Source of the DNA: Brevibacterium aurantiacum
GTDB taxonomy: Bacteria; Actinomycetota; Actinomycetes; Actinomycetales; Brevibacteriaceae
Direction: 5' to 3'
DNA: 64,000 bases
NCBI RefSeq assembly: GCF_007558825.1
Contig: NZ_VLTK01000001.1
Location: 310,001 to 374,000 of the forward strand
Shown here: positions 34,425 through 43,860 of the stretch, in pieces
Position numbering within the stretch: the first letter of the stretch is position 1
Layout: each line of letters begins with the position of its first letter
Position numbers and translations under genes: made by a program
The notes under the pieces: generated by a model
Told to the model about the DNA's origin: nothing
What the model saw: only the letters and a program-made list of their open reading frames with translations
The model's database searches: none

Positions 34425-36833
34425 CTAGGCATCGGCCATCTCGAGGGCGGCTTCGGGCTTCGTGGTCCTGGCTCGCACGATCGCGAGCAGGGACATCACG
34501 ACTCCGATGATCGCCCAGGCCAGCAGGCCACCATAGGCGGCACCCACTCCGGTGGTTCCTGCGGTGATCGCGGCGAAGCCGTTCATCGCCGGCGTCAGCG
34601 GCAGGATCGGGGCAATGAAGTCGAAGAAGCCGGGCACCGCGCCGATCGTCCGTCCGGCAACTGCGAGGACCACTGCGATCACCGATAGGAACCTGCCCAC
34701 GCCGCCGAACCACGCCACCAAGGCGAAATTGAGCACCATGAACACCAGCGCGGAGACGAACGTCAGGACCGCGATGTCGAAGCCTTGGACGGCACCGATG
34801 TCCAGCACGCTCACCGCCAGGATCGACAGCACAAGGGCCTGCAGCAGTCCTACGATCACGCCCGGCACCAAGCCGCGCAGCCAGACTGCCACTGAGGACT
34901 TCGTTGAGAGCAGGGTCGAAGCCGGGATCGGCTTGAGCACCGTGTAGGTGACGAGTCCGCCGACCCACAAGGCGAGCATGATGAGCAGCGCGAGCGTCGA
35001 CCCCTGCAGCACATCGCCCGCTTCGGAGGAACTCGGCGCTTTGATGTTCTGAGAGGCGACGGTGGAGAGCTTGTCACGCTCCGGGGCCGAATAGGAGGGG
35101 ACTTCGTCCGCACCCTTCTTCACACCGTCGGCAAACTTGCCGACGCCTTGCGAATACTTGTCTGTGCCCTCGGACAGGGTACCCAGTCCGCTCGCAAGGT
35201 CAGAGGTGCCGGTTGCGGCAGTGGAGACTCCTGTCGTGTACTTGTCGAGTCCGGTGGAGAACTCACCGAGTCCATCGGAGAGCTGTCCTGCACCGTCGTC
35301 GAGTTCGCTCGAGCCATCGGCGACCTTGGCGATTCCGTCACTGAGCTCCGGCATGCCGTCGGCGAGCTTCTGATTGCCTTCGGCGACACCGGAGGCCCCA
35401 TCACGCAGACCCTTCGAAGCCTCGAGCAGCTTCGGAGCATTCTTCGAGATGTCCTCCATGCCCTTGGTGAGTTCGCCGAGGCCGTCTTCGAGGCCCTTGA
35501 CGAACTTGCTCATGCCGTCGCTGAGTTCACCGGCGCCATCGGCGAGCTTGTTCGCGCCGCCGAGCAGCGACTCCCCGTCCTGTTTCTGCTCCAGACCGTC
35601 GACGGCGCTGTTCAGTCCGCCCGAGGTGCCGTTGAGGAGCCCCTGAGCGTAGGCCTTCTCGATGCCGGCGCAGACCTCATCCGGTGTGCCGACGGGGCAC
35701 ATCTGAGCGCGTGCCTGATCGGCCTCGTCCTCGGTCATCATGCCCGCCGACACCAGCGAATCGAGACCGGTCACGGTTCCGCTCTTGGCGAGCTGATCGG
35801 CTTGGTCGGCACCTTCCTGGAGACCGTCGCGGTACTGGCCGAGACCGGATGACAGGCCTTCGGCACCCTCGGAGACACCCTTTGCGCCCTTGTCGAGGTC
35901 CTTGCCGCCTTTGACGAGATCATCGATTCCGCCCTCGCCGGAGCCCGAGTCACCGGAACCGGCGAAGCCCTTGATGATCTGGTCGATCGACTTCGTGTAC
36001 TCGTCTACTCCCCCGGAGAGCTCTCCAGCGCCGTCGGCCAGTTTCTGCGTGCTGTCGGGCAGGCCCGCTGTCGACTTCTTCATGTCCTGCAGACCGCCCG
36101 AGAGCTCGGAGGTGCCCTTCGACAGTTCATCGGCGCCCTTGGACAGGTCACCGGCTCCCTTGTTGAGTTCAGATCCTGAGGAGTCGAGCTTCTCCATACC
36201 ATCGGAGAGTTCGCCCGCACCGCTCGCGGACTTCTTCGTCCCCTTCGCCAGGTCCTCGCCGCCGTCATCGAGTTCACCGGCGGCGTCTCCAAGGTCCTTC
36301 ATCTGATCACCCATGTCGTTGAAGCCGACATAGATGTTGTCGAGATAGGTCTCGGTCATCTGCGTGTTGAAGGTTGTCCGCGCCACCCCGGCAACCGACT
36401 GCGCGATCTGGGTGTCGGCGGCCGGAGCCACCCCGGAGACATCGACGTCGAGCTGCGTCTGAGTTGCGGACTTGGCGTCGCTGACCGAGGTCACAGCCCT
36501 GGAAAAGCCCTCGGGGATGGTCAGGGTCGCAGCGAAGGTCCCATCGGACATGCCCTTCTCGGCATCGTCTTCATCGGTGATGACCCAATGGATGTTCTTG
36601 TCCTCTTCGCCCACAAGCCCACTGGTCAGCTGCCGGCCGATCGGCACGGTCTCACCATCAACCTCGGCGCCGTCATCGTTATTGACGATCGCGGCCTCGA
36701 TCGTATCGAGGCGGTCGGTGCTGTTGTACGTGGCCAAAATGAAACCAGCAGCCACGATGATCGGGATGAGCACCAGGCCGAAGAGGGACAGCCAGGTCAC
36801 TGGCCGTTTCGAGTTCGCACGTTCGAGTCTCAC
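34425..36833 (-). CDS. YhgE/Pip family membrane protein
   Basis: 802 residues with the YhgE/Pip plan: one N-terminal helix (about 14-37, SLFGLVLIPIIVAAGFIL), an extracytoplasmic domain with AIVNNDDGAEVDG and IHWVITDEDDAEKGM, a very long region (about 180-600) of repeating Gly/Ser/Asp-Leu units such as GELSDGMEKLDSSGSEL and GADELSKGTSELSGGL, typical of an extended coiled-coil stalk, and six C-terminal helices resembling ABC-2 permeases. Family members include phage-infection and ESX-secretion-associated proteins. The GTG start overlaps the stop of the upstream MMPL gene (GTGA), so both form one operon, probably repressed by the divergent TetR. Confidence 0.93.
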   Translation of the reverse strand: MRLERANSKRPVTWLSLFGLVLIPIIVAAGFILATYNSTDRLDTIEAAIVNNDDGAEVDGETVPIGRQLTSGLVGEEDKNIHWVITDEDDAEKGMSDGTFAATLTIPEGFSRAVTSVSDAKSATQTQLDVDVSGVAPAADTQIAQSVAGVARTTFNTQMTETYLDNIYVGFNDMGDQMKDLGDAAGELDDGGEDLAKGTKKSASGAGELSDGMEKLDSSGSELNKGAGDLSKGADELSKGTSELSGGLQDMKKSTAGLPDSTQKLADGAGELSGGVDEYTKSIDQIIKGFAGSGDSGSGEGGIDDLVKGGKDLDKGAKGVSEGAEGLSSGLGQYRDGLQEGADQADQLAKSGTVTGLDSLVSAGMMTEDEADQARAQMCPVGTPDEVCAGIEKAYAQGLLNGTSGGLNSAVDGLEQKQDGESLLGGANKLADGAGELSDGMSKFVKGLEDGLGELTKGMEDISKNAPKLLEASKGLRDGASGVAEGNQKLADGMPELSDGIAKVADGSSELDDGAGQLSDGLGEFSTGLDKYTTGVSTAATGTSDLASGLGTLSEGTDKYSQGVGKFADGVKKGADEVPSYSAPERDKLSTVASQNIKAPSSSEAGDVLQGSTLALLIMLALWVGGLVTYTVLKPIPASTLLSTKSSVAVWLRGLVPGVIVGLLQALVLSILAVSVLDIGAVQGFDIAVLTFVSALVFMVLNFALVAWFGGVGRFLSVIAVVLAVAGRTIGAVPGFFDFIAPILPLTPAMNGFAAITAGTTGVGAAYGGLLAWAIIGVVMSLLAIVRARTTKPEAALEMADA

Positions 36834-39700
36834 AACTGCACGCCTTCCATTTCGCTGCGACCGGCGGCGTGGGCTTGCACGCCGCCGTTGTCATTGTCGG
36901 TTCCACGCTCAGCCCCGGGCTTAGCCTCATCGAGGTCGAGGTGGAAGTAGTTCGTATTCGGGGACAGGATCCCTGTGACGTCGCCGTCGGGCAGACCCAG
37001 CACGATCGCCGTGCCCTCGGCCTGCAGATCAAAGACAAGATCGCGGAGATCGCGACCGTCCCGGCCTCTCTCGTCGGCCAGTGCGCCTGCTTCGCTGATG
37101 ATGAGCAGATCCGGCGCCGAGGTGGCCAGCTGTGAGAGCTCGCGTGCCCCTGGCATCTTCCCCGGCCCGTTCTCATCGAGGTCGAAGTACGGAACACGAC
37201 GACGGACCCGTCCGGCATGTTCGGGCAGGACCATGTCTCCGATCTTCATCTCACCGGCTGTCAACCCAACGCGACCGGAGAGGGCCAGCAGAAGTGCCTT
37301 ACGCGCTTGGCCGCTGGCGACGAGGATCTGGCCCGGTGAGAGGGAGATGTCGACCTGGGCGAATCCGCGCCGGCCCGAGCGCACAGCGATGCCGCGGCCG
37401 TAGACCCGGTAATCGGAGTCCGGCTCCGGCCAGTCCCGCAGAGCCACCTCGTGAGCCAGGCCCTCTCCTTCGACATCGAGTCGAGGCAGGATGCGGTCGA
37501 GCCATTTCGGCAGCCACCATGCCTTGTCGCCGAGCATCTGCATGATGGCAGGCACCAAGGACATGCGCACCAGGAAGGCGTCGACGAAGATACCCGAGGC
37601 CAGAGCGAGTGCGATGGACTTGATGATCGGCTCCCCCGCGGGAACGAAGGCGGCGAAGACGGAGAACATGATGATCGCCGCTGCCGAGACCACTCTGGCA
37701 GAAGAGGCGAAGCCGGCTTTGATCGCGCCCCGCGCACTCGCCCCGTGGACGTAGGCCTCGCGCATGCCGGAGACGAGGAACACCTCGTAGTCCATGGCGA
37801 GCCCGAACAGGATGCCCATGACGATGATCGGCAGGAAGCTGATCACCGGCCCTGTCGAATCGATGCCCATCGCTGACGCGAAGAGTCCGTCGTGGAAGAC
37901 GAGGACCACGGTGCCGAAGGAGGCGAAGACGGACAGGAGGAAGCCACCGGTGGCCTTGATCGGCACCCAGATCGAGCGGAAGACCATCATGAGCAGGATG
38001 ATCGAGAGTCCGACGACGAAGATGCCGAATGGCACCAGCGCCTTGCCGAGCTGATCGGAGACATCGATCTGGATCGCCGTGGCACCGGTGACCGCGGTTT
38101 CGAAGCCGTCCTCGTCCTCAATGTCCGCACTCAGGTCCCGGAGTCGGTCGACGGTGTCGAGTGTCGCCGGATCTTCGGAGCTGGTGGTGGGGATGATCTG
38201 GAACAGAGCTGTCGTCGCATCTCGGTTCGGGGTGGCGAGGATGACCTGGTCGACGCCTTCGACATCTTCGATCTCGTCTTCGATCGTCTCGACGTCGTCA
38301 AGAGGGTCATCAGAGGTCACGATCTCGCTGGTCATAACCAGCGGTCCGTTGAAGCCGGGGCCGAAGTGCTTGTCGATGAGGTCATAGCTCGTTCGGGCGG
38401 GAGTGCCCTCCTCCTGGCTGCCTGCAGTCGGCAGGGAGAGTTGGAGGTTGGAGGCGGGGATCGCGAACAATGCGAGTCCGCCGACGATGATCACGACTGT
38501 CAGCAGCGGAATCTTCGTCACTACGTGCAGCCAACCAGCGAAGAACTTGTTCATGATCGTCTTCGGGTAGGGTTCACCGGCCTCAGCCTCCGCCTCGGCG
38601 GCAATCGATGACCGGGAGACGGAGTCGTCCGCCTTCTTCTGTGCGGTCGCGAACGCCCGGCGGTAGCGCTTCGTCGGCTTGGGGGTGATCTTCTCCTTGA
38701 CCAGTCCCAGCAGCGCGGGAACCATTGTCAGGGAGATCAGCACGGCGACGACGACGGAGCCGGAGGCGCCGATGCCCATGACCGTGAGGAACGGGATTCC
38801 AGCCAGGGACAGTCCGAGCAGCGCGATCATCACGGTCATGCCCGCGAAGACGACAGCCGATCCGGCAGTGGCGACGGCCCGTCCTGTGGCCTCGAGCGGA
38901 TCGTGGCCCTCGGCCAGGAGTGCCCGGGCTCTGGAGACGATGAACAGCGCGTAGTCGATGCCGACCGCCAGGCCCAACATCAGCGCCAGCATGATCGAAG
39001 AGGAGTTGACTGCACCGAAGGCTGTGGATCCTACGACCAGGAGAACGGAGATTCCGACGCCGATGAGCGCTGTGATCAGCGGCATGCCGGCAGCGCGGAA
39101 GGAGCCGAGGGTGAGCAGCAGGACGATGAAGGCGATGACGACGCCGATGCCTTCAACCCAGGAGATCTCCACACCGGTGATCTGGAAGAGCTGGCCTCCG
39201 CCTTCGACCTGGGAACCCTCCGGCAGGGCGTCGCGGAGCGGATCCAGCTCCTCGAGAAGCTGGTCGGGGGCCGCTTCGCCGACCTCCTGCTGGGTGCCGT
39301 CGTACTGGACGGAGATCATCGCAGCGGACTCGTCCTCGCTGATCGCGCCCTTGACCATCTTGTCGAACGGCGATGTCACGGCGTCGACGTGCGGGAGGTC
39401 TTCGAGCCGATCGACTTCCTTCTCGATCTCGTCCTTGTACGCGGAGTCCTCGACGGAGTCGCCGTCGGCGGCGACGACGATGACAGATGCGCCCACACCT
39501 GAGGCTTCCGGGAAAGTCGTCTCCATCGAATCGAGTGCGACCTGAGCTTCGGACCCGGGGAGGGTGAAGTCATTGTCGAAGTCCTTCGCGAAGGCTGCGA
39601 CACCGGCGCCGACGAGCCCGAAGATCACCAACCACCCAGCGATGAATCGGATGGGAGCGCGATAGGCACGGCGACCCAGAGCGTACAGGAATGTTGACAC
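36830..39700 (-). CDS. MMPL/RND exporter with a C-terminal degenerate ABC-ATPase-like domain
   Basis: 956-residue MMPL transporter. The first 740 residues have the standard two-block layout (GLAVGIDYALFIVSRARALLAEG and LFGLAMDYEVFLVSGMREAYVHGAS are the paired motifs). After about residue 765 comes a cytosolic region that reads like an ABC ATPase that has lost its active site: ILVASGQARKALLLALSG in place of Walker A (Lys kept, Gly and Ser lost), LTAGEMKIGDMVL as in the post-P-loop strand, and PDLLIISEAGALADERGRDGRDL then GTAIVLGLPDGDV in place of Walker B and the switch. GTG start with GAGG nearby. Two TetR-type operators lie just upstream. Confidence 0.92.
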   Translation of the reverse strand: MSTFLYALGRRAYRAPIRFIAGWLVIFGLVGAGVAAFAKDFDNDFTLPGSEAQVALDSMETTFPEASGVGASVIVVAADGDSVEDSAYKDEIEKEVDRLEDLPHVDAVTSPFDKMVKGAISEDESAAMISVQYDGTQQEVGEAAPDQLLEELDPLRDALPEGSQVEGGGQLFQITGVEISWVEGIGVVIAFIVLLLTLGSFRAAGMPLITALIGVGISVLLVVGSTAFGAVNSSSIMLALMLGLAVGIDYALFIVSRARALLAEGHDPLEATGRAVATAGSAVVFAGMTVMIALLGLSLAGIPFLTVMGIGASGSVVVAVLISLTMVPALLGLVKEKITPKPTKRYRRAFATAQKKADDSVSRSSIAAEAEAEAGEPYPKTIMNKFFAGWLHVVTKIPLLTVVIIVGGLALFAIPASNLQLSLPTAGSQEEGTPARTSYDLIDKHFGPGFNGPLVMTSEIVTSDDPLDDVETIEDEIEDVEGVDQVILATPNRDATTALFQIIPTTSSEDPATLDTVDRLRDLSADIEDEDGFETAVTGATAIQIDVSDQLGKALVPFGIFVVGLSIILLMMVFRSIWVPIKATGGFLLSVFASFGTVVLVFHDGLFASAMGIDSTGPVISFLPIIVMGILFGLAMDYEVFLVSGMREAYVHGASARGAIKAGFASSARVVSAAAIIMFSVFAAFVPAGEPIIKSIALALASGIFVDAFLVRMSLVPAIMQMLGDKAWWLPKWLDRILPRLDVEGEGLAHEVALRDWPEPDSDYRVYGRGIAVRSGRRGFAQVDISLSPGQILVASGQARKALLLALSGRVGLTAGEMKIGDMVLPEHAGRVRRRVPYFDLDENGPGKMPGARELSQLATSAPDLLIISEAGALADERGRDGRDLRDLVFDLQAEGTAIVLGLPDGDVTGILSPNTNYFHLDLDEAKPGAERGTDNDNGGVQAHAAGRSEMEGVQL

Positions 39701-39710
39701 GAAGACCTCG

Positions 39711-39741
39711 ATACAAAAGTGTATTGGATACAGTAATGTAT
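39711..39741. promoter_or_regulatory. Two tandem TetR-type operators (ATACA-N4-TGTAT)
   Basis: ATACA-aaag-TGTAT (39711-39724) and ATACA-gtaa-TGTAT (39728-39741) are perfect palindromes spaced 17 bp centre to centre, 11 nt from the MMPL start and upstream of the divergent TetR gene. Confidence 0.85.
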
Positions 39742-39893
39742 TGTTGTTGACTCAGTGCCCTCAGCGCAAATGCATCAGGAGTTTCTTAAAGATTCCCATC
39801 GGATGCCCAGGACGACACCGATGCGCAGGGGCCACACCAGCACCGCCCCTGCGACAGCAACACCGCCACACCAGCACAGCGACCGCCACGACG

Positions 39894-40553
39894 ATGAAAT
39901 GTTCGATGAATACAGACAATCTCAGCGCCCGCAGACGGCAGACCCGATCCACCTTGGTGGAGGCGGGCATGTCCGTCTTCGCCGTCAAGGGCATCGATGG
40001 GGCTTCGATCGAGGAGATCTGCGAGGCCGCCGGGTTCACTCGAGGAGCGTTCTACTCGAACTTCTCCAGCCGCGACGACCTGGTTCTGGCCACGATCGAA
40101 CAGCGCACCTCCCACGACCTCGACCTGCTCGACGCCACCATCGAACGCTGGCGCGATCGCCTCAACTCCAGTCGGCCCGAGGACATCGAGGGATTCCTCA
40201 CGGAGTTCATCGACGACACCTTCAGCCAGAAGAGGGCCACCGCCGCCGAGGTGATCGCTGAGCAGGAGATCCAGCTGTACTGTCTGCGCACGCCCGACCT
40301 CTACCCCCGGTACGCGGAGCTGAGCTCTTTCCAGATACAGCGGATCCAATCGCTGATCGAGAACGCCATCGGCTTCGCGGAAGCCGCCTCGACGATTCCG
40401 CTCAAGGACCTCATCGAAGCGCTCACCGCCGTTCACACGCAGTCTTCTCTGCGCGCGGCTGCGGGGAGGGAACTTCACGAGGTCGTCGAGATCGATTCGA
40501 CGCAGATGGTGCGGATCCTCAGTCGGCTGCTCGACTTCTCGCAGAAGGCCTAG
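39894..40553 (+). CDS. TetR-family transcriptional regulator
   Basis: 219-residue TetR repressor. The N-terminal helix-turn-helix is clear (about 10-60: RRQTRSTLVEAGMSVFAVKGIDGASIEEICEAAGFTRGAFYSNFSSRDDLVLATIEQR), followed by an all-helical ligand domain. ATG 39894 (MKCSMNTDN) or Met5 at 39906 are the likely starts; longer readings run back through the promoter. It is divergent from the MMPL-YhgE operon and almost certainly represses it through the tandem palindromes between them. The inducer is unknown; by family it is likely a hydrophobic compound exported by the MMPL protein. Confidence 0.93.
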   Translation: MKCSMNTDNLSARRRQTRSTLVEAGMSVFAVKGIDGASIEEICEAAGFTRGAFYSNFSSRDDLVLATIEQRTSHDLDLLDATIERWRDRLNSSRPEDIEGFLTEFIDDTFSQKRATAAEVIAEQEIQLYCLRTPDLYPRYAELSSFQIQRIQSLIENAIGFAEAASTIPLKDLIEALTAVHTQSSLRAAAGRELHEVVEIDSTQMVRILSRLLDFSQKA

Positions 40554-40595
40554 GCTCGGACGGCGAACGCCCAGGACCGGCGCCAAGGCACTAAA

Positions 40596-41582
40596 GTGGT
40601 GGCCGTGAATGAACTTCAGCGCGAATACTACGCCTTCATCAACAACATGGATGTCCGCCTCGGCGCCTTCGTCCTCGCCGACCTGCCCGAGACCTTCGAT
40701 AAGGAAGACGGGGAGACGGTGCCGTTCCCCAAGGATTTCGGTCCCAAGTCTCTTCCGATGCTCGAGTTCTTCGTGCTCTCCCGCTTCTCCTCCCCCGACG
40801 AGGTGATCGACCCCGAGAACCGCAGATTCGTCGAGGGCCTCATCCGCTACCTCGGCGAGACCTATCTCCGAGCGATCGGCGGAGCCTGGGATCACGACGA
40901 GGAGACCGGAAACGGGATGCCGTTCATCCGCCCGGACACGGAAGAAGGTCCGCTGAAAGGTGAACCCATTCCCATCCTGGCCATCATCCTTGCCGCAGTC
41001 GATGCCAGGACCGCCGAGGTCTTCACGGCCGTCCTGTCCAAGGCCCGCGAGAACCTCGGCGGTGACGGCGCGCCGAAGCGCAGCTGCACCGGCCTGGCGA
41101 TGGGGATGCTCACCGCTGAGAACTCCAGCGAAGAAGAGGTCGAGTTCCTCTCCCGCTTCATCGGCACCGTGGAACCGGGTATCGCTGCCTGGACCCAGGA
41201 GCAGGCCGATCCGTCGTCATGGGAGTTCGGGCGCGAGGCACTGGTCCGGCTGGGTAAGCAGCTCAAGGCCCGCTACGATTCCCGCGATGAGATGATGACG
41301 GAAGACGAGACTGAATTCGTCGCCGGAGCGATGCGCTTCATCGGCGAGACCATCCGGCGGATCGGCTTCGGACAGTGGCGATACGGCGCGCACCTCGAGG
41401 CCGATGACCCCCGCAGCAGGCAGCCATTCATCCGTTTCCGCGTCGGCGATCAGAACCTCGACATGGTGCCGTGGCGCCTGGCTCAGACAGCGCTGGATGA
41501 TTCGAACTCGATCGCCTCCGGCCTCGACACCATCATCTCGATGCGCGAAGAAGAGGCCGCAAGCGAAGCCGCTGATGCCTGA
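40596..41582 (+). CDS. Hypothetical protein with an internal duplication
   Basis: 328-residue soluble protein that I do not recognise. It appears to be two copies of a domain of about 130 residues: FVEGLIRYLGETYLRAIGGAWDH...MPFIRP (about 80-125) parallels FVAGAMRFIGETIRRIGFGQWRYG...QPFIRF (about 245-290), each preceded by a Phe-rich EFF/EFLSRF helix. No signal peptide or metal motif is seen. GTG 40596 has AAGG 7 nt upstream. It follows the TetR gene by 43 nt on the same strand and might be co-transcribed. It meets the C45 hydrolase gene tail to tail with only 10 nt between. Confidence 0.8.
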   Translation: MVAVNELQREYYAFINNMDVRLGAFVLADLPETFDKEDGETVPFPKDFGPKSLPMLEFFVLSRFSSPDEVIDPENRRFVEGLIRYLGETYLRAIGGAWDHDEETGNGMPFIRPDTEEGPLKGEPIPILAIILAAVDARTAEVFTAVLSKARENLGGDGAPKRSCTGLAMGMLTAENSSEEEVEFLSRFIGTVEPGIAAWTQEQADPSSWEFGREALVRLGKQLKARYDSRDEMMTEDETEFVAGAMRFIGETIRRIGFGQWRYGAHLEADDPRSRQPFIRFRVGDQNLDMVPWRLAQTALDDSNSIASGLDTIISMREEEAASEAADA

Positions 41583-41592
41583 CGTTCATAGC

Positions 41593-42729
41593 TCAGAGCT
41601 GGTAGCGACGGTTGCCCTGCAACCCGTCTGCCGGTGAACCGGGAGCCAGATCGATCTGCTTGCGCTTCGGGTCGATCTGCACGGTGACCAGGGTCGCCGA
41701 CCGGTCCCCGTAGGCGGCACCTGGAGCTGGGGTGCAGGACACCGGCGCTTCGTCTGGTCCTGTGGTCAGAAGGTCGATGAGCTCAGCCGTCGACTCGGGA
41801 CCACTTGAGGTTCCAGCTCGGGCGGAGTACTCCTCCAGTCGCCGCTCGAGGTGAGCGTGACGTGCCCGTGAGGTCGACGTCGCATTGAGCTCGAGGCTTC
41901 CGGGGACGAGGTCGGGGTGGAGGAAGTGGTTCGTGTGCAGCAGGAATCCTGACTCCGTGCCCGGCGATACGCTCGGATCTCCGGCTCGTCGCTCGCACTT
42001 CTGGGCATTGGCGATCTCGACCTGAACCACCTCGTCGGCGGAGACCACCGTGATGATCGACGAGGAGTTGGTCGGCGCCGAGTGGATGACTTCGAGTGCC
42101 TCGTCCAGTGTCCTCGCCGTCGACAGGACACGTTCGAGGATCATGTGGATGGGCACTCCCCCGACCCCATCGCCCTCGTGCTTGAGGATGTTGAGCAAGA
42201 CGCCGACGCCGGCTTCGTTGAGTCCGATCTTGCCGAGCATCCCGTATTCGGCGATGCCCACATGACGCAGCTGGCCGGGCACAGCGCCCACATCGTTGAT
42301 GTGCCACAGCGTCGAGAAGTCGGCGGCCCAATCCCAGTTCTGCGCCGCAAGCGAGCTTCCCGAGCGAGTGAAGCTCACGGTCGAACACTCCGTCGGCGAG
42401 GCCGGTGCCAGGGTCATGATCTCCGTGCGGGCGATGACCTCCATCAGTTCATCCACGGGAACCTGCGCGCCCTCGGCCACAGCCGCGACCTCCTCAGCAG
42501 CCTCAGGCGACCACGCCCTGAGACGTGCGTGACTCGCTGCGGCAGCGGCACGGACGTCCGCCTCGGCGATGGACAGGAATTCGAAGTAGCGCCGGTAGCC
42601 TGCGATCGCGGATTCGATGCCCGTGCGCAGCTCACGCCCACGCTGGGCGCCGCGCTGGACGTGGTCAGCGGCTCGCGAGATGAAGGTCTCGGGCCTGACC
42701 TCGGCCGCGGGAACGTATTCGGTGCTCAT
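41593..42729 (-). CDS. C45-family Ntn hydrolase (acyl-CoA:6-aminopenicillanate acyltransferase-like)
   Basis: 378-residue member of the peptidase C45 / AAT family, which cleaves itself to expose an N-terminal Cys that then hydrolyses or transfers acyl groups from amides. The candidate nucleophile is Cys in SPTECSTVSFTRSG (about residue 115), followed by LAAQNWDWAADF and the later HTNHFLHPDL; these are the family's hallmark blocks. I start at ATG 42729 (MSTEYVPA) because AGGAGAG lies 7 nt upstream; the GTG 21 nt earlier overlaps that site. It is 36 nt downstream of the MBL hydrolase on the same strand, so they form an operon, suggesting stepwise breakdown of an amide or ester. Confidence 0.88.
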   Translation of the reverse strand: MSTEYVPAAEVRPETFISRAADHVQRGAQRGRELRTGIESAIAGYRRYFEFLSIAEADVRAAAAASHARLRAWSPEAAEEVAAVAEGAQVPVDELMEVIARTEIMTLAPASPTECSTVSFTRSGSSLAAQNWDWAADFSTLWHINDVGAVPGQLRHVGIAEYGMLGKIGLNEAGVGVLLNILKHEGDGVGGVPIHMILERVLSTARTLDEALEVIHSAPTNSSSIITVVSADEVVQVEIANAQKCERRAGDPSVSPGTESGFLLHTNHFLHPDLVPGSLELNATSTSRARHAHLERRLEEYSARAGTSSGPESTAELIDLLTTGPDEAPVSCTPAPGAAYGDRSATLVTVQIDPKRKQIDLAPGSPADGLQGNRRYQL

Positions 42730-42765
42730 CAGGGTCTCTCCTCTTGTCACCGGGGAATGCTCGCC

Positions 42766-43860
42766 TCACGCCTGTGGGACGAGCGACCCCGCTCCGACTT
42801 CGATGTCCAGGTAATGTATGTGGGCGGCGGTCTCCGCCAGGGCGGCGAACAGGTTAAAGTTGTGCAGCGATTCGAATCCGCGCGACCAGTGCAGACCCTG
42901 CGCGATCGAATAGACGCTGTGGTCCTCGGTGGCGTCCATGCGCGCGGTGATCTCACTCAGACGCTGCTGGTGATGGTCGACGAGTTCACGCCTGCGGTCG
43001 TGGAGACCCTGGAAGCGGAACCCGTGCGCCGGCAGGACCGCCACCTCGGCGTCCAGCTGGCCGATTTTGTCCAGAGAATCCAGATAGTCGCCGAGGCTGT
43101 GAGTGATTGCGCCGCTGTCGAGCCCGATGTTCGGGGTGATCGTCGGGAGCACATGGTCGCCCGAGAACAGCAGCTGGTCCTCATCGCGGATGAAGACCGA
43201 GTGGCCGTAGGTGTGGCCCGGCGTCCACAGTGCCCGCAGCGCGCCGGAGACCAGCGGCAGCTCGGAGCCGTCCTCGAGGATGGTGACGGTGTCGGGCATG
43301 CTGCTCATCAGCAGCGCGAAGTCGTCCTTGGATCCCGCGCCGCCCTTGTCCTTCTTGCTGCCGTCCTTCTTGCTGACCTGGAGGCGCTCGACCTCGGACC
43401 AGCGGTCCTCGGGAACTCCGTAGGCGCGAGCGATGTTGATGCTCGGGTCGACCCCGGTGCCCAGATCCACGCTCTGGGAGAAGAACTGCTTGATCGAGCG
43501 CAGATCTTCGCCGTGCATGGCGACCCACATGTCAGGGTTCTTGTGGAGCAGCGCGGGAACCAGCCCGATGTGGTCGCGGTGGTAGTGGGTGATGGCGATC
43601 CCGTGGACGTTCGCGACAGTGAATCCCAGGGATCCCAGCGCCGAGGTGAGCGCCAGGTACTGGTCCTTGCCGTCCCAACCGGGATCGATGAGGATCAGAC
43701 CCGAGCCGTCGGCGATTCCGTAGCAGTAGGTGTAGACGAGTGGGTTGTTGGGGATCGGGACGGGGATCGCCCAGACGCCTTCGGCAACGTTCTCCACTGG
43801 GGGCAGAACTCTGTCTTTCCACGCCTTCGACTGCGCCGAGCTGAGTGTTTCGATCGCCAT
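42766..43860 (-). CDS. Metallo-beta-lactamase-fold hydrolase
   Basis: 364-residue MBL-fold enzyme. Zinc-binding motif THYHRDH at about 90, further ligands in LWTPGHTYGHSVF, LLFSGDHVLP and AVLPAHGFRF. The extra C-terminal helices (LVDHHQQRLSEITARM...FNLFAALAETAAHIHYLDIE) place it with LACTB2/quorum-hydrolase-like members rather than true beta-lactamases. A Lys/Gly/Asp-rich insert (SKKDGSKKDKGGAGSKDD) interrupts the middle. ATG 43860 (MAIETLSSAQ) is my choice because the fold starts soon after; ATGs at 43890 and 43965 would add 10-35 unconserved residues. Probably co-transcribed with the C45 gene. Confidence 0.88.
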   Translation of the reverse strand: MAIETLSSAQSKAWKDRVLPPVENVAEGVWAIPVPIPNNPLVYTYCYGIADGSGLILIDPGWDGKDQYLALTSALGSLGFTVANVHGIAITHYHRDHIGLVPALLHKNPDMWVAMHGEDLRSIKQFFSQSVDLGTGVDPSINIARAYGVPEDRWSEVERLQVSKKDGSKKDKGGAGSKDDFALLMSSMPDTVTILEDGSELPLVSGALRALWTPGHTYGHSVFIRDEDQLLFSGDHVLPTITPNIGLDSGAITHSLGDYLDSLDKIGQLDAEVAVLPAHGFRFQGLHDRRRELVDHHQQRLSEITARMDATEDHSVYSIAQGLHWSRGFESLHNFNLFAALAETAAHIHYLDIEVGAGSLVPQA

